Of a stretch of 64,000 bases of DNA, positions 19,344 to 30,662 are shown piece after piece. The stretch is taken from positions 109,206 through 173,205 of the forward strand of contig NZ_KB891332.1 of the NCBI RefSeq assembly GCF_000373385.1. The letters are read 5' to 3'. A program made the position numbers and the translations under genes. The number at the start of each line of letters is the position of its first letter. The stretch's first letter is position 1. Origin of the DNA: Thiobacillus thioparus DSM 505. GTDB taxonomy: Bacteria > Pseudomonadota > Gammaproteobacteria > Burkholderiales > Thiobacillaceae. The notes below the pieces were generated by a model. That model worked only from the letters and a program-made list of their open reading frames with translations. It had not been told where the DNA came from and made no database searches.

Positions 19344-20885
19344 ATGCAATTGAATCCAAGCGAAATCAGCGAACTGATTAAAGCCAAGATCGAGAACCTT
19401 GGTGCGTCGAGCGAACTGCGCACCCAAGGCACGATCGTGTCCGTCACTGACGGCATCGTCCGCATTCATGGTTTGTCCGACGTGATGTCGGGTGAAATGA
19501 TCGAAATGCCGGGCAACACCTTCGGCGTGGCGCTCAACCTCGAGCGTGACTCTGTCGGTGCCGTGATCCTGGGCGATTACGAACACATCACAGAAGGCGA
19601 CGTGGCCAAGTGCACCGGCCGCATTCTCGAAGTGCCTGTCGGCCGTGGCCTGCTGGGTCGCGTGGTGAACTCGCTGGGGCAGCCAATCGACGGCAAGGGC
19701 CCGATCGCCGCCGACACCACCATGCCGATCGAGCGCATCGCGCCCGGCGTGATCGAACGCAAATCGGTCGACCAGCCGGTGCAGACCGGCCTCAAGTCGA
19801 TCGACGCCATGGTTCCCGTCGGCCGCGGCCAGCGCGAACTGATCATCGGCGACCGCCAGACCGGCAAGACCGCCGTCGCGATCGACGCCATCATCAACCA
19901 GAAGGGCACCGGCGTGAAGTGTATCTACGTCGCCATCGGCCAGAAGGCTTCTTCGGTGGCCAACGTGGTGCGCAAGCTGGAAGAGCACGGCGCGATGGAT
20001 CACACCATCGTGGTTGCCGCGACCGCGTCCGATGCTGCTGCGATGCAGTACATCGCCCCGTACTCCGGTTGCACCATGGGCGAATTCTTCCGCGATATCG
20101 GTGAAGATGCGCTGATCGTGTACGACGATCTGACCAAGCAGGCCTGGGCCTACCGTCAGGTGTCGCTGCTGCTGCGCCGTCCGCCGGGCCGCGAAGCCTA
20201 CCCTGGCGACGTGTTCTACCTGCACTCGCGTCTGCTGGAGCGCGCTGCGCGCGTCAACGCCGACTACGTCGAGAAAATCACCAACGGCGCTGTCAAGGGC
20301 AAGACCGGGTCGCTGACCGCGCTGCCGATCATCGAAACACAGGCCGGCGACGTCTCCGCCTTCGTGCCGACCAACGTGATCTCGATTACCGACGGCCAGA
20401 TCTTCCTGGAAACCGACCTCTTCAACGCCGGTATCCGTCCCGCGATCAACGCCGGTCTGTCGGTGTCCCGCGTCGGCGGCGCCGCACAGACCAAGGTGAT
20501 CAAGAAGCTTGGCGGCGGTGTCCGTCTGGCGCTGGCGCAGTACCGCGAACTCGCGGCCTTCGCCCAGTTCGCGTCCGACCTCGACGAAGCCACCCGCAAG
20601 CAGCTGGAGCGCGGCCGCCGCGTGACCGAACTGATGAAGCAGGCGCAGTACTCGCCGATGTCGGTGTCGCAGATGGCGCTGACCCTGTTCGCCGTCAACA
20701 AGGGCTACATGGATGACGTCGAAGTCAGCAAGATCCTGCCGTTCGAATCCGCCTTGATGGCATTCATGAAATCCAAGTACGCCAGCATCATGGACACCAT
20801 CGAAACCAGCGGCAACCTGGATGATGCGACCGAAAAGGCGCTCACCGCCGCGGTGGACGAGTTCAAGAAAACCGGCGTCTATTGA
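19344..20885 (+). CDS. atpA: F0F1 ATP synthase subunit alpha
   Basis: A 513-residue nucleotide-binding but non-catalytic subunit. The beta-barrel N-terminus opens [16 protein letters not shown], the P-loop is GDRQTGKT, the alpha/beta signature is [17 protein letters not shown], and the [24 protein letters not shown] block is intact. It is preceded by a GGAG-type SD. Length matches E. coli AtpA (513). Confidence 0.98.
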   Translation: MQLNPSEISELIKAKIENLGASSELRTQGTIVSVTDGIVRIHGLSDVMSGEMIEMPGNTFGVALNLERDSVGAVILGDYEHITEGDVAKCTGRILEVPVGRGLLGRVVNSLGQPIDGKGPIAADTTMPIERIAPGVIERKSVDQPVQTGLKSIDAMVPVGRGQRELIIGDRQTGKTAVAIDAIINQKGTGVKCIYVAIGQKASSVANVVRKLEEHGAMDHTIVVAATASDAAAMQYIAPYSGCTMGEFFRDIGEDALIVYDDLTKQAWAYRQVSLLLRRPPGREAYPGDVFYLHSRLLERAARVNADYVEKITNGAVKGKTGSLTALPIIETQAGDVSAFVPTNVISITDGQIFLETDLFNAGIRPAINAGLSVSRVGGAAQTKVIKKLGGGVRLALAQYRELAAFAQFASDLDEATRKQLERGRRVTELMKQAQYSPMSVSQMALTLFAVNKGYMDDVEVSKILPFESALMAFMKSKYASIMDTIETSGNLDDATEKALTAAVDEFKKTGVY

Positions 20886-20914
20886 TAGACCGCGCTGATT
20901 AGTTAGGAGCCACT

Positions 20915-21787
20915 ATGGCAGCCGGAAAAGAGATACGGACCAAGATCAAGAGCGTGGAAAACACGCGCAAGATCACCAAGGCCATGGAAATGGTCGCGGC
21001 ATCCAAGATGCGCAAGGCGCAGGAGCGCATGAAGGCCGCGCGTCCCTACGCCGAGAAAATCGCCCGAGTGGCGACGCACTTGGCGTATGCGCACACGGAA
21101 TACAAGCATCCTTTTGTGATTGCGCGTGAAAACGTCAAGCGCGTCGGTGTCATTGTCATCAGCTCGGACAAAGGTCTGTGCGGTGGACTCAATACCAACG
21201 CCTTTCGTGTGGTGGTGAGCCAGATGAAGCAGTGGGAAGCCGCCGGCGTCGGCATCGACGTCACCGCGATCGGCAACAAGAGCCTGGGTTTCATGCAGCG
21301 CCTCGGTGCCAATGTGGTGTCGCAACTGACCGGAATCGGTGATACACCGCACATGGACAAGCTGATCGGACCGGTCAAGGTCATGCTGGATGCGTATCTG
21401 GAAGGCAAGATCGACGCGCTTTATATCGTCTACAACCGCTTCGTGAATACCATGAAGCAGGAACCGACGCTGACCCAACTGCTGCCACTGGCGCAAATGG
21501 AAGACACGGAAGAAGCCAGCCTGAAAACGCACTGGGACTACATCTACGAACCCGATGCCAAGCCGGTCGTCGACGGCATGTTGATGCGCTACATCGAATC
21601 GCTGGTGTATCAGGGCGTGGCGGAGAACATCGCGTGCGAACAGTCGGCACGGATGGTGGCGATGAAGGCCGCGTCCGACAACGCAAAAGACGTGATCGGC
21701 GAGCTGAAACTGGTTTACAACAAGACCCGCCAGGCCGCGATTACCAAGGAACTGTCGGAAATCGTAGCGGGCGCAGCAGCGGTTTGA
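20915..21787 (+). CDS. atpG: F0F1 ATP synthase subunit gamma
   Basis: A 290-residue central rotor shaft. The N-terminal helix [35 protein letters not shown] and the C-terminal helix [25 protein letters not shown] form the coiled coil inserted in the hexamer. The Rossmann-like middle holds [15 protein letters not shown]. It lies between atpA and atpD as usual. Confidence 0.97.
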   Translation: MAAGKEIRTKIKSVENTRKITKAMEMVAASKMRKAQERMKAARPYAEKIARVATHLAYAHTEYKHPFVIARENVKRVGVIVISSDKGLCGGLNTNAFRVVVSQMKQWEAAGVGIDVTAIGNKSLGFMQRLGANVVSQLTGIGDTPHMDKLIGPVKVMLDAYLEGKIDALYIVYNRFVNTMKQEPTLTQLLPLAQMEDTEEASLKTHWDYIYEPDAKPVVDGMLMRYIESLVYQGVAENIACEQSARMVAMKAASDNAKDVIGELKLVYNKTRQAAITKELSEIVAGAAAV

Positions 21788-21817
21788 GCGCGCGGCATAC
21801 AGAATTTAATTGATTAG

Positions 21818-23206
<1,389 letters not shown>

Positions 23207-23282
23207 AAGCGCAGGCGGGAGACCGGGCGTAGATCAGAAATCTCCCCTGTCTCTTGAAACCTGGCCCATACGAGGTTAAAAC

Positions 23283-23705
23283 ATGGCCATGACCATTCAC
23301 GTCGACATCGTCAGCGCAGAAAAATCGCTCTACTCCGGCATCGCCGAAGTGGTGATTGCCCCTGGTCAGCGTGGCGAGCTCGGCATCTACCCGCGTCACA
23401 CGCCGCTTCTGACCACGCTCAAGCCGGGTGCGGTGCGCATCAAAGTGCCGAACCAGGCAGAAGAAGAACTGGTCTACGTGTCCGGCGGCATTCTCGAAGT
23501 GCAGCCACATATTGTCACCATCCTGTCCGACTCCGCCATTCGCGGAGCCGACCTTGACGAGGCCAAGGCGCTCGAGGCCAAGCGCGCCGCCGAGGAAGCG
23601 ATGAAGGACAAGGCCGCCACGCTCGACTATGCGCAAGCGCAAGCCGAACTGGCCCAGGCCGTTGCCCAGCTGGCGGCAATCAAGAAGCTGCGCAAGCTGA
23701 CTTGA
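23283..23705 (+). CDS. atpC: F0F1 ATP synthase subunit epsilon
   Basis: A 140-residue epsilon subunit with the N-terminal beta-sandwich ([44 protein letters not shown]) that binds gamma and the c-ring, and a C-terminal helical hairpin rich in Ala/Lys/Gln that inhibits ATP hydrolysis. It is the last gene of the operon and is followed by a strong terminator. Confidence 0.97.
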   Translation: MAMTIHVDIVSAEKSLYSGIAEVVIAPGQRGELGIYPRHTPLLTTLKPGAVRIKVPNQAEEELVYVSGGILEVQPHIVTILSDSAIRGADLDEAKALEAKRAAEEAMKDKAATLDYAQAQAELAQAVAQLAAIKKLRKLT

Positions 23706-23725
23706 TCCGCTGGTGTTTTTGACGT

Positions 23726-23756
23726 AAAAAAAGGCAACCTCCGGGTTGCCCTTTTT
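23726..23756 (+). terminator. Rho-independent terminator of the atp operon
   Basis: The stem GGCAACC/GGTTGCC with a short CG-rich loop is flanked by an A run upstream and CTTTTT downstream, 20 bases after the atpC stop. It is nearly identical to the terminator at 25824-25849. Confidence 0.92.
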
Positions 23757-23822
23757 GCTGGCAGGAACATGCCGCCCTGCCATTTGCGGACTCGAGTGTT
23801 AGCTGTCGTCCACACAGGAGTT

Positions 23823-24203
23823 ATGCGTAGACACGTCATGACACATCCCGTACTTGATCCCCGGCTCAGCGTTGAGTGCACGTATGGCGATCCGGTCACG
23901 TGGCGCGAAGCGCTGGATCTGTTGTACGACCTGTTGCCGGAATATGCCGACAATCTCAGCGCGGCCCTGGAGGCGGGGGATACCGTACGCATGCACAGCG
24001 TGGCGCATGGCCTGTCGGGTGCGTCCAGTTATTGCGGGACCGTCGCCGTACACGCTTCAGCCAAGCAACTGGAGGAATTATGCCTGTACGAAAATGCCAG
24101 CGCTCTCGCTGAGGCGGTGAACACGGTACTTCACAATATCGGCCGTCTGATGCACTTGAGGCAATCGGGGCTGCCGGCGGCGGATGGCGACCCCATCTAT
24201 TGA
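23823..24203 (+). CDS. Small Hpt-domain phosphotransfer protein
   Basis: A 126-residue helical protein. VAHGLSGASSYCGTVAVHASAKQLEEL matches the Hpt signature H-x-L-[KS]-G-x-S, with the likely phospho-accepting His62. No kinase or receiver domain is attached, so it should shuttle phosphate between a remote hybrid kinase and a response regulator. A CheY-like regulator (24232-24603) is encoded convergently 28 bases away. The start is uncertain: ATG 23823 has AGGAG only two bases away, while ATG 23838 is also in frame. Confidence 0.75.
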   Translation: MRRHVMTHPVLDPRLSVECTYGDPVTWREALDLLYDLLPEYADNLSAALEAGDTVRMHSVAHGLSGASSYCGTVAVHASAKQLEELCLYENASALAEAVNTVLHNIGRLMHLRQSGLPAADGDPIY

Positions 24204-24231
24204 ATGAATCGGCAGAGCGCCGAAAGGATGC

Positions 24232-24603
24232 TTATCGGCAGCAACGCGTGACGGCTTCCAATACGCGCGCTGCGCTGAACGGCTTGACGATGAAGCCGTC
24301 GGCGCCATGGGCATGCGCCTTTTGTACGTTGCCTACCGTCGAGTCCGAACTGATCATGACGACGGCAAGGCCTGGTATGGCATGCCGGGCGTGCTGAAGC
24401 GTTTCAAAGCCATCCATCTCCTGCATGTTGATATCCAGAAAAAGGATGTCGGGAATCTCAGCGGCACACTTTTGCAACGCTTCCTTGCCGTTGCAGGCTT
24501 CGCCGACGACTTCGACGTTGTGCTGGCGCAATAGCGTGCGCAGAAGATGACGGGTCACGCTGTCGTCATCGGCAATGATGGCTTTGATCGGCCGTATCTT
24601 CAT
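24232..24603 (-). CDS. CheY-like single-domain response regulator
   Basis: A 123-residue stand-alone receiver domain. The acidic pocket ADDD is at 11-14, the phospho-accepting Asp57 is in LFLDINM, the switch Ser/Thr is in VVMISSDS, and the conserved Lys is in VKPFSA. There is no output domain. Length argues for the start at MKIRPIKAII (24603) rather than the frame end at 24630. It probably pairs with the adjacent Hpt protein in a phosphorelay; the output is unknown. Confidence 0.85.
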   Translation of the reverse strand: MKIRPIKAIIADDDSVTRHLLRTLLRQHNVEVVGEACNGKEALQKCAAEIPDILFLDINMQEMDGFETLQHARHAIPGLAVVMISSDSTVGNVQKAHAHGADGFIVKPFSAARVLEAVTRCCR

Positions 24604-24975
24604 GGAGTCTTTATACGGTATACAACGCAAGATTTTAACTGCTTTTTTTGACTATGTTTTTACAGGTTGGCAGGTGGTCCATGTGTCGGAGCCGGCAGCC
24701 CCTCGGATTATGTAAGGCGCGATCGGTGCAACCCATACCCAAGATTTGATCGCCCACACGGAGGGGCGACAGGGGATCTGCGTTGACGGAGTGTCCCCAT
24801 GATAAAGTCTGGCGACTGGCCGGCAACTGAAGTCAGTGAATGCACTAGATTGGTAATGTGCACGCAGGATTGGGACATGCCAGTCGTCCGCTTCCGTAAT
24901 GTACATTCAGGGGAATACGAAAATCACGAGTATTTTCGTTTCTGTGTTTTTTAGATAATCAAAGGAATATCAAAT
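24604..24975. promoter_or_regulatory. Divergent intergenic region upstream of the OmpA-family gene
   Basis: 372 bases without a gene. It holds two copies of GTAATGTRCAYKCAGG, at 24853-24868 and 24896-24911 (43 bases apart, about four helical turns). There is also an inverted repeat ACGAAAAT/ATTTTCGT at 24917-24939, followed by a T-rich run ending in TTTTTT, which looks like an attenuator or terminator in the leader. No promoter hexamers were assigned. Confidence 0.45.
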
Positions 24976-25746
24976 ATGCGAACAACCCGTCTACTTCTTT
25001 GTGCCAGTGCGGCTACGCTCATGTCTGCCGGCGTGATCTCGGCCCAAGCTGCCCAAGGTGTTTTCTACGATCCCAGCAACGCAGCGAGTTCGACCGGGAA
25101 AACGATCGGTTACGAGCTCTACAGGACCATTGGTTGTCCGGGCAAGCAGCTTCTGGATCAGCCCTGCGCTGTGCCCAAGGAAGTCGACAGCGACGGCGAC
25201 GGTGTCGTCGACAGCAAGGACAAATGCCCCGATACGCCGGCCGGCCGCAAGGTCAACGCCGATGGATGCGAACTGGACAGTGACGGCGATGGGATTGTGG
25301 ATGGCGATGACAAGTGCCCCACAGTTTATGCCAAAACAGACGATGGCTGCCCAGCGGTTGTGGCCGCGCCTGCTGCCCCGGTCGCACCTGTTGCCGCCCC
25401 GGCTCCCAAAAAGCTGGTATTGAACGACGTCAATTTCAATTACGATAAAGCCACCCTGCGGCCGGAAGCGCACGCTACCCTGGATGAAGCGGTAGCCAGC
25501 TTGAAGGAGTGGGGCGACGGTAAAGTGGAAATTGCGGGCCATACCGACAGTCGGGGAACCGCAGCTTACAATATGCGCCTCTCGCTCCACCGCGCAGAAG
25601 CGGTACGCGATTACCTGGTCAGCAAGGGGATCGCGGCAGACCGCCTGGTGGTCAAGGCTTATGGCGAATCCCAGCCGGTCGCCGACAATAAGACGGAGGA
25701 CGGCCGCTTCAAGAACCGCCGGGTCGAATTGCAGCCGCTCAATTGA
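24976..25746 (+). CDS. OmpA-family outer membrane protein with thrombospondin type 3 repeats
   Basis: A 256-residue exported protein. The signal peptide (MRTTRLLLCASAATLMSAGVISAQA) is cleaved near AQA. A short spacer with two Cys precedes two calcium-binding TSP3 repeats (DSDGDGVVDSKDKCPDTP; DSDGDGIVDGDDKCP), a Pro/Ala hinge, and the OmpA-C peptidoglycan-binding domain with GHTDSRGTAAYNMRLSLHRAEAVRDYL and NRRVEL. It lacks the eight-stranded barrel of E. coli OmpA, so it probably links peptidoglycan to the outer membrane by other means. The SD AAAGGA lies upstream of ATG 24976. Confidence 0.9.
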   Translation: MRTTRLLLCASAATLMSAGVISAQAAQGVFYDPSNAASSTGKTIGYELYRTIGCPGKQLLDQPCAVPKEVDSDGDGVVDSKDKCPDTPAGRKVNADGCELDSDGDGIVDGDDKCPTVYAKTDDGCPAVVAAPAAPVAPVAAPAPKKLVLNDVNFNYDKATLRPEAHATLDEAVASLKEWGDGKVEIAGHTDSRGTAAYNMRLSLHRAEAVRDYLVSKGIAADRLVVKAYGESQPVADNKTEDGRFKNRRVELQPLN

Positions 25747-25823
25747 ACTCGTTGCGGAAACGTGAGCCGGCTACGGAGCGCTGACCCCGTATCGCTGGTA
25801 GACGATCCCACGTGCGAAAACAG

Positions 25824-25849
25824 AAAAGGCAACCTGCGGGTTGCCTTTT
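25824..25849 (+). terminator. Rho-independent terminator after the OmpA-family gene
   Basis: The stem AAAAGGCAACC with GGTTGCCTTTT encloses a short loop. It is symmetric A/T flanked and hence possibly bidirectional. Confidence 0.9.
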
Positions 25850-25853
25850 CATT

Positions 25854-25880
25854 TTGACGGCCCCGTACAGGCTTTATACT
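25854..25880 (+). promoter_or_regulatory. Putative sigma-70 promoter of glmU-glmS
   Basis: TTGACG at 25854-25859 and TATACT at 25875-25880 with 15-base spacing, just after the preceding terminator. The implied leader to the glmU ATG is about 50 bases. Confidence 0.5.
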
Positions 25881-25936
25881 TGGCGCGCGATTTGCTCTCA
25901 TTCTGCTGATGCGATTCACACACCCGGACGACCCGA

Positions 25937-27316
25937 ATGCATTCCAAGCTTGAAATCCTGATACTCGCGGCGGGCAAGGGCACCCGGATGCGGTCCGACC
26001 TGCCCAAGGTGCTGCACAAGCTGGCCGGCAAACCCCTGCTTGGCCATGTCGTGGATACGGCCCATGCGCTGGGTGCGGCCCAAACCTGCGTCGTCTACGG
26101 CTTTGGCGGCGAGGCCGTGCCGCAGGCGATGGCTGACGACAAACTGACGTTTGTGCTACAGGCCGAACAGCATGGCACCGGCCATGCAGTGAAGCAGGCG
26201 TTGCCGCAGCTGTCCGACGACAGTGTGACGCTGGTGTTGTATGGCGACGTCCCGTTGACGCATACGCGTACCTTGCGACCGCTCGTGACCGCAGCCCAGG
26301 CAGGCAAACTGGGACTCCTCACGGTCAAACTGGCGCAGCCCGACGGCTACGGGCGCATCGTGCGGGATGCCGACGGCCGGGTACGGCGCATCGTCGAGCA
26401 CAAGGACGCGACTCCTGCCGAGCGGGCGATCCATGAAGTCAACACCGGCATCCTTGCGGTAGAGACCCGCCATCTCAGGCGGTGGATCGATGAACTGAAG
26501 AACGACAACGCGCAAGGTGAGTACTACCTCACCGACATCATCGCACTGGCGGTGCGCGATGGCCTGACGGTGGAAACCGACCATCCGGCCTTCGAATGGG
26601 AAGTGCTCGGCGTCAACAGCAAGGCCCAGTTGGCCGAACTCGAACGCATTCACCAGGGCGAGATCGCGCGGGCACTGCTCGACGCCGGCGTCACCTTGAT
26701 GGACCCGGCCCGACTCGACGTGCGCGGCACGTTGACATGCGGGCGCGACGTCGTGATCGACGTCAATTGCGTATTCGAAGGCCTTGTGGAATTGGGCGAC
26801 AGCGTGCAAGTGGGCGCTAACTGCGTGCTGCGCAACGTCAAGGTGGCGGCCGGCACGCGCATCGACGCGTTCACCCTGGTCGACGATGCCGTCATCGGCG
26901 AGGCCAACCGGCTGGGGCCGTTCTCGCGCATTCGCCCGGGCACGTCCCTGGCGCGCGACGTCCACGTCGGCAACTTCGTCGAGATCAAGAACAGCCAGAT
27001 CGACGACGGCTCCAAGATCAACCATCTGTCCTACGTCGGCGACACCACCATGGGCAAGCGGGTCAACATCGGCGCGGGCACCATCACCTGCAATTACGAT
27101 GGCGCCAACAAGCACCGCACGGTCATCGAGGACGATGTTTTCGTGGGATCCGACACGCAACTGGTGGCGCCTGTCACTGTCGGCCAGGGCGCGACGCTGG
27201 GCGCGGGCACGACGCTGACGCGCGATGCCCCCGCCGGTGAGCTGACGTTATCGCGGGCGAAGCAGCTCACCGTCAATGGCTGGAAACGGCCGGTCAAACA
27301 GAAAAAGGAAGGCTAG
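25937..27316 (+). CDS. glmU: Bifunctional N-acetylglucosamine-1-phosphate uridyltransferase / glucosamine-1-phosphate acetyltransferase
   Basis: A 459-residue two-domain enzyme. The N-terminal nucleotidyltransferase has [19 protein letters not shown] (about 9-27) and GDVPL. The C-terminal left-handed beta-helix acetyltransferase shows hexapeptide repeats and [18 protein letters not shown] with the catalytic His region. It makes UDP-GlcNAc for peptidoglycan and LPS. glmS follows after two bases, so the two amino-sugar steps are in one operon. Confidence 0.97.
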   Translation: MHSKLEILILAAGKGTRMRSDLPKVLHKLAGKPLLGHVVDTAHALGAAQTCVVYGFGGEAVPQAMADDKLTFVLQAEQHGTGHAVKQALPQLSDDSVTLVLYGDVPLTHTRTLRPLVTAAQAGKLGLLTVKLAQPDGYGRIVRDADGRVRRIVEHKDATPAERAIHEVNTGILAVETRHLRRWIDELKNDNAQGEYYLTDIIALAVRDGLTVETDHPAFEWEVLGVNSKAQLAELERIHQGEIARALLDAGVTLMDPARLDVRGTLTCGRDVVIDVNCVFEGLVELGDSVQVGANCVLRNVKVAAGTRIDAFTLVDDAVIGEANRLGPFSRIRPGTSLARDVHVGNFVEIKNSQIDDGSKINHLSYVGDTTMGKRVNIGAGTITCNYDGANKHRTVIEDDVFVGSDTQLVAPVTVGQGATLGAGTTLTRDAPAGELTLSRAKQLTVNGWKRPVKQKKEG

Positions 27317-27318
27317 GT

Positions 27319-29148
27319 ATGTGCGGCATAGTCGGCGCGGTGGCGCAGCGTAACGTTGTCCCCATTCTGCTCGAGGGCCTGCGGCGGCTGGAATACCGCG
27401 GTTACGATTCGGCCGGCCTCGTCACCATCAATGGCGGCCTCAAGCGGGTGCGTAGCGTCGGTCGCGTTGCGGGCCTGGCCGAAGCGTGCGCCGCGCAGCA
27501 GGTGTACGGCAACCTCGGTATTGCGCACACCCGCTGGGCCACGCACGGCGCGCCGTCGGAGGCCAATGCACATCCGCACGTCAGCGGCCGCCTCGCCGTG
27601 GTGCACAACGGCATCATCGAAAACCACGAAGCCCTGCGTACGCGTCTGAAGGCGGAAGGTTTCGTCTTCACGTCGGAAACCGATACCGAGGTCATTGCGC
27701 ACCTGATCGAGCATTACTTCCGGCAGTCGAAGGATCTGCTGGCGGCTACCCGTACGACGGTGGCCGAGCTGGAAGGTGCGTATGCCATCGGCGTGGTGAG
27801 CGAGGACGCGCCCAATCGCCTGGTGTGCGCGCGCAAGGGCAGCCCGCTGCTGATCGGTCTCGGCATCGAGGAGAACTTCATCGCCTCCGACGTCTCGGCC
27901 TTGCTGCCGGTGACCCAACGCGTGATGTACCTGGAAGAGGGCGACGTCGCCGATATCGGACTGCTGGCGGTGACGGTATACGACGCTGCGGGCCGCAAGG
28001 CCGACCGCAGCATCCATGTATCCGAACTGTCGGCCGACATGGCCGAGCTCGGCAATTACCGCCACTTCATGCAGAAGGAAATCCATGAGCAGCCGCGTGC
28101 GCTCACCGATACCCTGCTGACTGCGGTGGCACAGGATCGCGTCCAGCCCGAATGGTTCGGCTTCGATGCCGCCGACGTGTTGGGCCAGGTGAATTCGGTG
28201 ACCTTCCTCGCCTGTGGCACCAGTTATCATGCCGCGAAAGTGGCCACCTACTGGCTGGAGGAGATCGCCGGCATCCCGGCCTATGCGGAAATCGCCAGCG
28301 AATACCGTTATCGCACCAGCGTGCCGAACCCCGACGCGCTGATCGTCACCATCTCGCAGTCGGGCGAAACGGCTGACACGCTGGCGGCGTTGAACCACGC
28401 CATCTCGCTTGGCCAGAACAAGACGCTGACCATCTGCAACGTGGCGGAATCAGCGCTGACGCGCACTTCGCGGCTCAAGTTCCTGACGCGTGCCGGGCCG
28501 GAAATCGGCGTAGCCTCGACCAAGGCCTTCACCACCCAACTGGCGGGCCTGTTCCTGCTGACGCTGGTACTCGCCAAGCTACGCGGCCGACTGACGCCTG
28601 AGCAGGAGACGGCCCACCTTGCGGCGTTGCGCAGCCTGCCGAACAAGCTGCAGCAGGTACTGGCGCTGGAGCCGCAGGTCGAAGCCTGGTCGCAGCGCTT
28701 CGCCAACAAGCACCACGCGCTCTTCCTCGGCCGCGGCGTGCACTACCCGATTGCGCTCGAAGGCGCGCTGAAATTGAAGGAAATTTCCTACATTCATGCC
28801 GAAGCCTACCCGGCGGGCGAGCTCAAGCATGGCCCGCTGGCGCTGGTCGACGAAGACATGCCGGTGATCACCATCGCGCCCAACGACCAGTTGATCGAGA
28901 AGTTGAAGTCGAACATGCAGGAAGTGCGGGCGCGCGGCGGCGAATTGTATGTGTTCGCCGACGGCGATGTGCATATCGAGGAATCGGCCTTCGTGCATGT
29001 CATCCGACTCCCGGGCGGCAGCAACGGCGTGTTGTCGCCGATCCTGCATACCGTGCCGCTGCAGCTGTTGTCGTATCATGCCGCCCTGCAAAAAGGCACG
29101 GACGTCGACAAGCCGCGGAACCTGGCGAAATCCGTGACCGTGGAGTAG
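27319..29148 (+). CDS. glmS: Glutamine-fructose-6-phosphate aminotransferase (isomerizing)
   Basis: A 609-residue enzyme. It has an N-terminal Ntn glutaminase domain with Cys2 as nucleophile ([10 protein letters not shown]) and HTRWATHG, and two SIS isomerase domains ([61 protein letters not shown]). The C-terminus is KSVTVE. It performs the first committed step to UDP-GlcNAc. In enterobacteria glmS mRNA is controlled through GlmY, which depends on GlrR. A GlrKR system is encoded at 44120-47411, but no GlmY/GlmZ or glmS ribozyme was seen here. Confidence 0.97.
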   Translation: MCGIVGAVAQRNVVPILLEGLRRLEYRGYDSAGLVTINGGLKRVRSVGRVAGLAEACAAQQVYGNLGIAHTRWATHGAPSEANAHPHVSGRLAVVHNGIIENHEALRTRLKAEGFVFTSETDTEVIAHLIEHYFRQSKDLLAATRTTVAELEGAYAIGVVSEDAPNRLVCARKGSPLLIGLGIEENFIASDVSALLPVTQRVMYLEEGDVADIGLLAVTVYDAAGRKADRSIHVSELSADMAELGNYRHFMQKEIHEQPRALTDTLLTAVAQDRVQPEWFGFDAADVLGQVNSVTFLACGTSYHAAKVATYWLEEIAGIPAYAEIASEYRYRTSVPNPDALIVTISQSGETADTLAALNHAISLGQNKTLTICNVAESALTRTSRLKFLTRAGPEIGVASTKAFTTQLAGLFLLTLVLAKLRGRLTPEQETAHLAALRSLPNKLQQVLALEPQVEAWSQRFANKHHALFLGRGVHYPIALEGALKLKEISYIHAEAYPAGELKHGPLALVDEDMPVITIAPNDQLIEKLKSNMQEVRARGGELYVFADGDVHIEESAFVHVIRLPGGSNGVLSPILHTVPLQLLSYHAALQKGTDVDKPRNLAKSVTVE

Positions 29149-29154
29149 GCGCGA

Positions 29155-29202
29155 CCACCCACAAAAAAGCGCGGCTGCATGGCCGCGCTTTTTTGTGGGT
29201 GG
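29155..29202. terminator. Very long symmetric terminator between glmS and the convergent regulator
   Basis: A 21-base perfect inverted repeat, left arm 29155-29175 and right arm 29182-29202, with loop TGCATG. Each arm contains a GC-rich inner part (GCGCGGC), a run of six A or T, and an outer CCACCCAC/GTGGGTGG. The inner stem plus T6 forms a terminator in both directions. Confidence 0.92.
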
Positions 29203-29209
29203 CTTTTGC

Positions 29210-29842
29210 CTAGTGCCGCTTGCGGTCTTCTTTCAACGCCAGGGTGGCGACCTGGACACGATTGCGCAGGCCGAGCTTTTCCATGATGTTGCGCAGGTGG
29301 TTGCGCACGGTGTTTTCCGACAGGGTCATCTTGTAGGCGATGGCCTTGTTGGAAAGTCCTTCCTTCACATGGTCGACGATTTCCATTTCCCGCGCGGTCA
29401 GCGCCGACAGGGCATTGTTGTTGAGTTCGCCGCGTGCCATCTTCTGCATGATGTTGAGCGGAAAACTGCTCTGGCCGTCGCACACGCTGCGGATGGCGGC
29501 CAGGACCTGCTCGGGATCGCTGGATTTGACGACGTAGCCGTCGACACCGGAAGAAATGGCCTCGGAGATTTCCTCGTCGGAGTCGGCAATGGTCAGCATG
29601 ATGACCTTGATGCCCAGATCGCGTAGATCGGAGACCAGATCGAGGCCGTCGGCATCGGGGAGGGAGCGATCAAGCAGTGCCGCGTCGGCCCGGTTGCCGG
29701 CTTCGATCCACGCACGCAATTCGGCGGCGTTGGCCAGTTGCGCGGTGAGGCGCAGGTCCGGCTCCTGCTCGATATAGCCCGCCACACCCATGCGCAGGAG
29801 CGGATGATCGTCGATGAGGATGAGGTTCAGGGGGGCAGGCAT
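29210..29842 (-). CDS. NarL/FixJ-family response regulator
   Basis: A 210-residue regulator with an N-terminal receiver domain (LILIDDHPLLRMGVAGYI, phospho-acceptor Asp58 in ALLDRSLPDADG, Lys in VVKSSD) and a C-terminal LuxR-type HTH (LTAREMEIVDHVKEGLSNKAIAYKMTLSENTVRNHLRNIMEKLGLRNRVQVA). The start at MPAPLNLI has a good GGAGAAG SD; the frame extends ten codons further. No partner kinase is adjacent, so it is an orphan. It converges on glmS across the symmetric terminator. Confidence 0.9.
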   Translation of the reverse strand: MPAPLNLILIDDHPLLRMGVAGYIEQEPDLRLTAQLANAAELRAWIEAGNRADAALLDRSLPDADGLDLVSDLRDLGIKVIMLTIADSDEEISEAISSGVDGYVVKSSDPEQVLAAIRSVCDGQSSFPLNIMQKMARGELNNNALSALTAREMEIVDHVKEGLSNKAIAYKMTLSENTVRNHLRNIMEKLGLRNRVQVATLALKEDRKRH

Positions 29843-29871
29843 TGCTTCTCCGATGCGTTGTGCGATGCACA

Positions 29872-30657
29872 TTATGTTGGCAGATTGCGCGGTTTGCGTG
29901 GCGCTTTTTCGAAAACTGCATCATAGACCGGAATGGGGAGCCATTTCAGCATCCGCGCCACCCAGGCCATCTGCCAGGGGATCACCGTGGAACGGCGGCG
30001 GCGGGCGATGCAGCGGACCACTTTGGCGGCAGCGGCCGGCGCCGTCATCCTGAAAGGCATGGCATAGGGATTGACCTGCGTCATGGGCGTATCGATATAG
30101 CCTGGCGCCACCGTGACCACGGCAATGCCACGCGCTTTCAATTCGAGCCGCAGGGCTTCAAGATAGACCGTGGCGGCCGCCTTGGATGCCGAGTAGGCGC
30201 CGCCGCCCGGCAGCCCGCGTATTCCGGCCACGCTGGAAATGCCGCACAATACGCCGCCGGGCGACATGGCGCCGATGAAAGGCTGAAAGGTGTGCACCAG
30301 CCCCAGCACGTTGGTGTCCATGACTGCGCGGAATGTCGGGGCGTCTTCCGCGAATTCGGTGAGCGTGCCGACGCTGATCCCGGCCGCTGCGATGACGATG
30401 TCGGGTGCGCCGACTTCGTTCAAAAATGTTATGGCAGCCCGCTGCATGGCTGTCGCGTCGCGCACATCGGCCTGATAGAGGTGCGCATCCAGCCCGGCGG
30501 CGATGCTTTGCAAGCCACCCGGGTGGCGCCCGGCCAGCCCCAGTTGCGCGCCTGCTGCGCCATAGTGTCGCGCCAGCGCAGCACCCAGGCCGGAACTGGC
30601 CCCGGTGATGAAAACCCGCAAGGGCCTATTCGCTACCTTGAGTGGGACGGGCGGCAA
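29872..30657 (-). CDS. Short-chain dehydrogenase/reductase (SDR)
   Basis: A 261-residue classical SDR. The NAD(P)-binding motif is TGASSGLGAALARHYG near the N-terminus, followed by IAAAGIS (NAG-type), the catalytic Ser of GISSVAG, and the YSASK catalytic Tyr/Lys, plus a PGYIDTPMT segment. The substrate is unknown. No ATG fits: the frame opens with TTG at 30657, and another TTG at 30621 (just before RVFITG) is also possible, so the start is uncertain. It follows dsbA in the same direction with a gap of about five bases and may be co-transcribed with it. Confidence 0.85.
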   Translation of the reverse strand: MPPVPLKVANRPLRVFITGASSGLGAALARHYGAAGAQLGLAGRHPGGLQSIAAGLDAHLYQADVRDATAMQRAAITFLNEVGAPDIVIAAAGISVGTLTEFAEDAPTFRAVMDTNVLGLVHTFQPFIGAMSPGGVLCGISSVAGIRGLPGGGAYSASKAAATVYLEALRLELKARGIAVVTVAPGYIDTPMTQVNPYAMPFRMTAPAAAAKVVRCIARRRRSTVIPWQMAWVARMLKWLPIPVYDAVFEKAPRKPRNLPT

Positions 30658-30662
30658 CAGAC

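Noticed and set aside
27200..27320. glmS ribozyme or GlmY/GlmZ-type small RNA
   Set aside because: glmU and glmS are two bases apart, leaving no room for a ribozyme, and no conserved GlmY-like hairpin was seen near the sigma-54 promoters, which lead straight into mRNAs.
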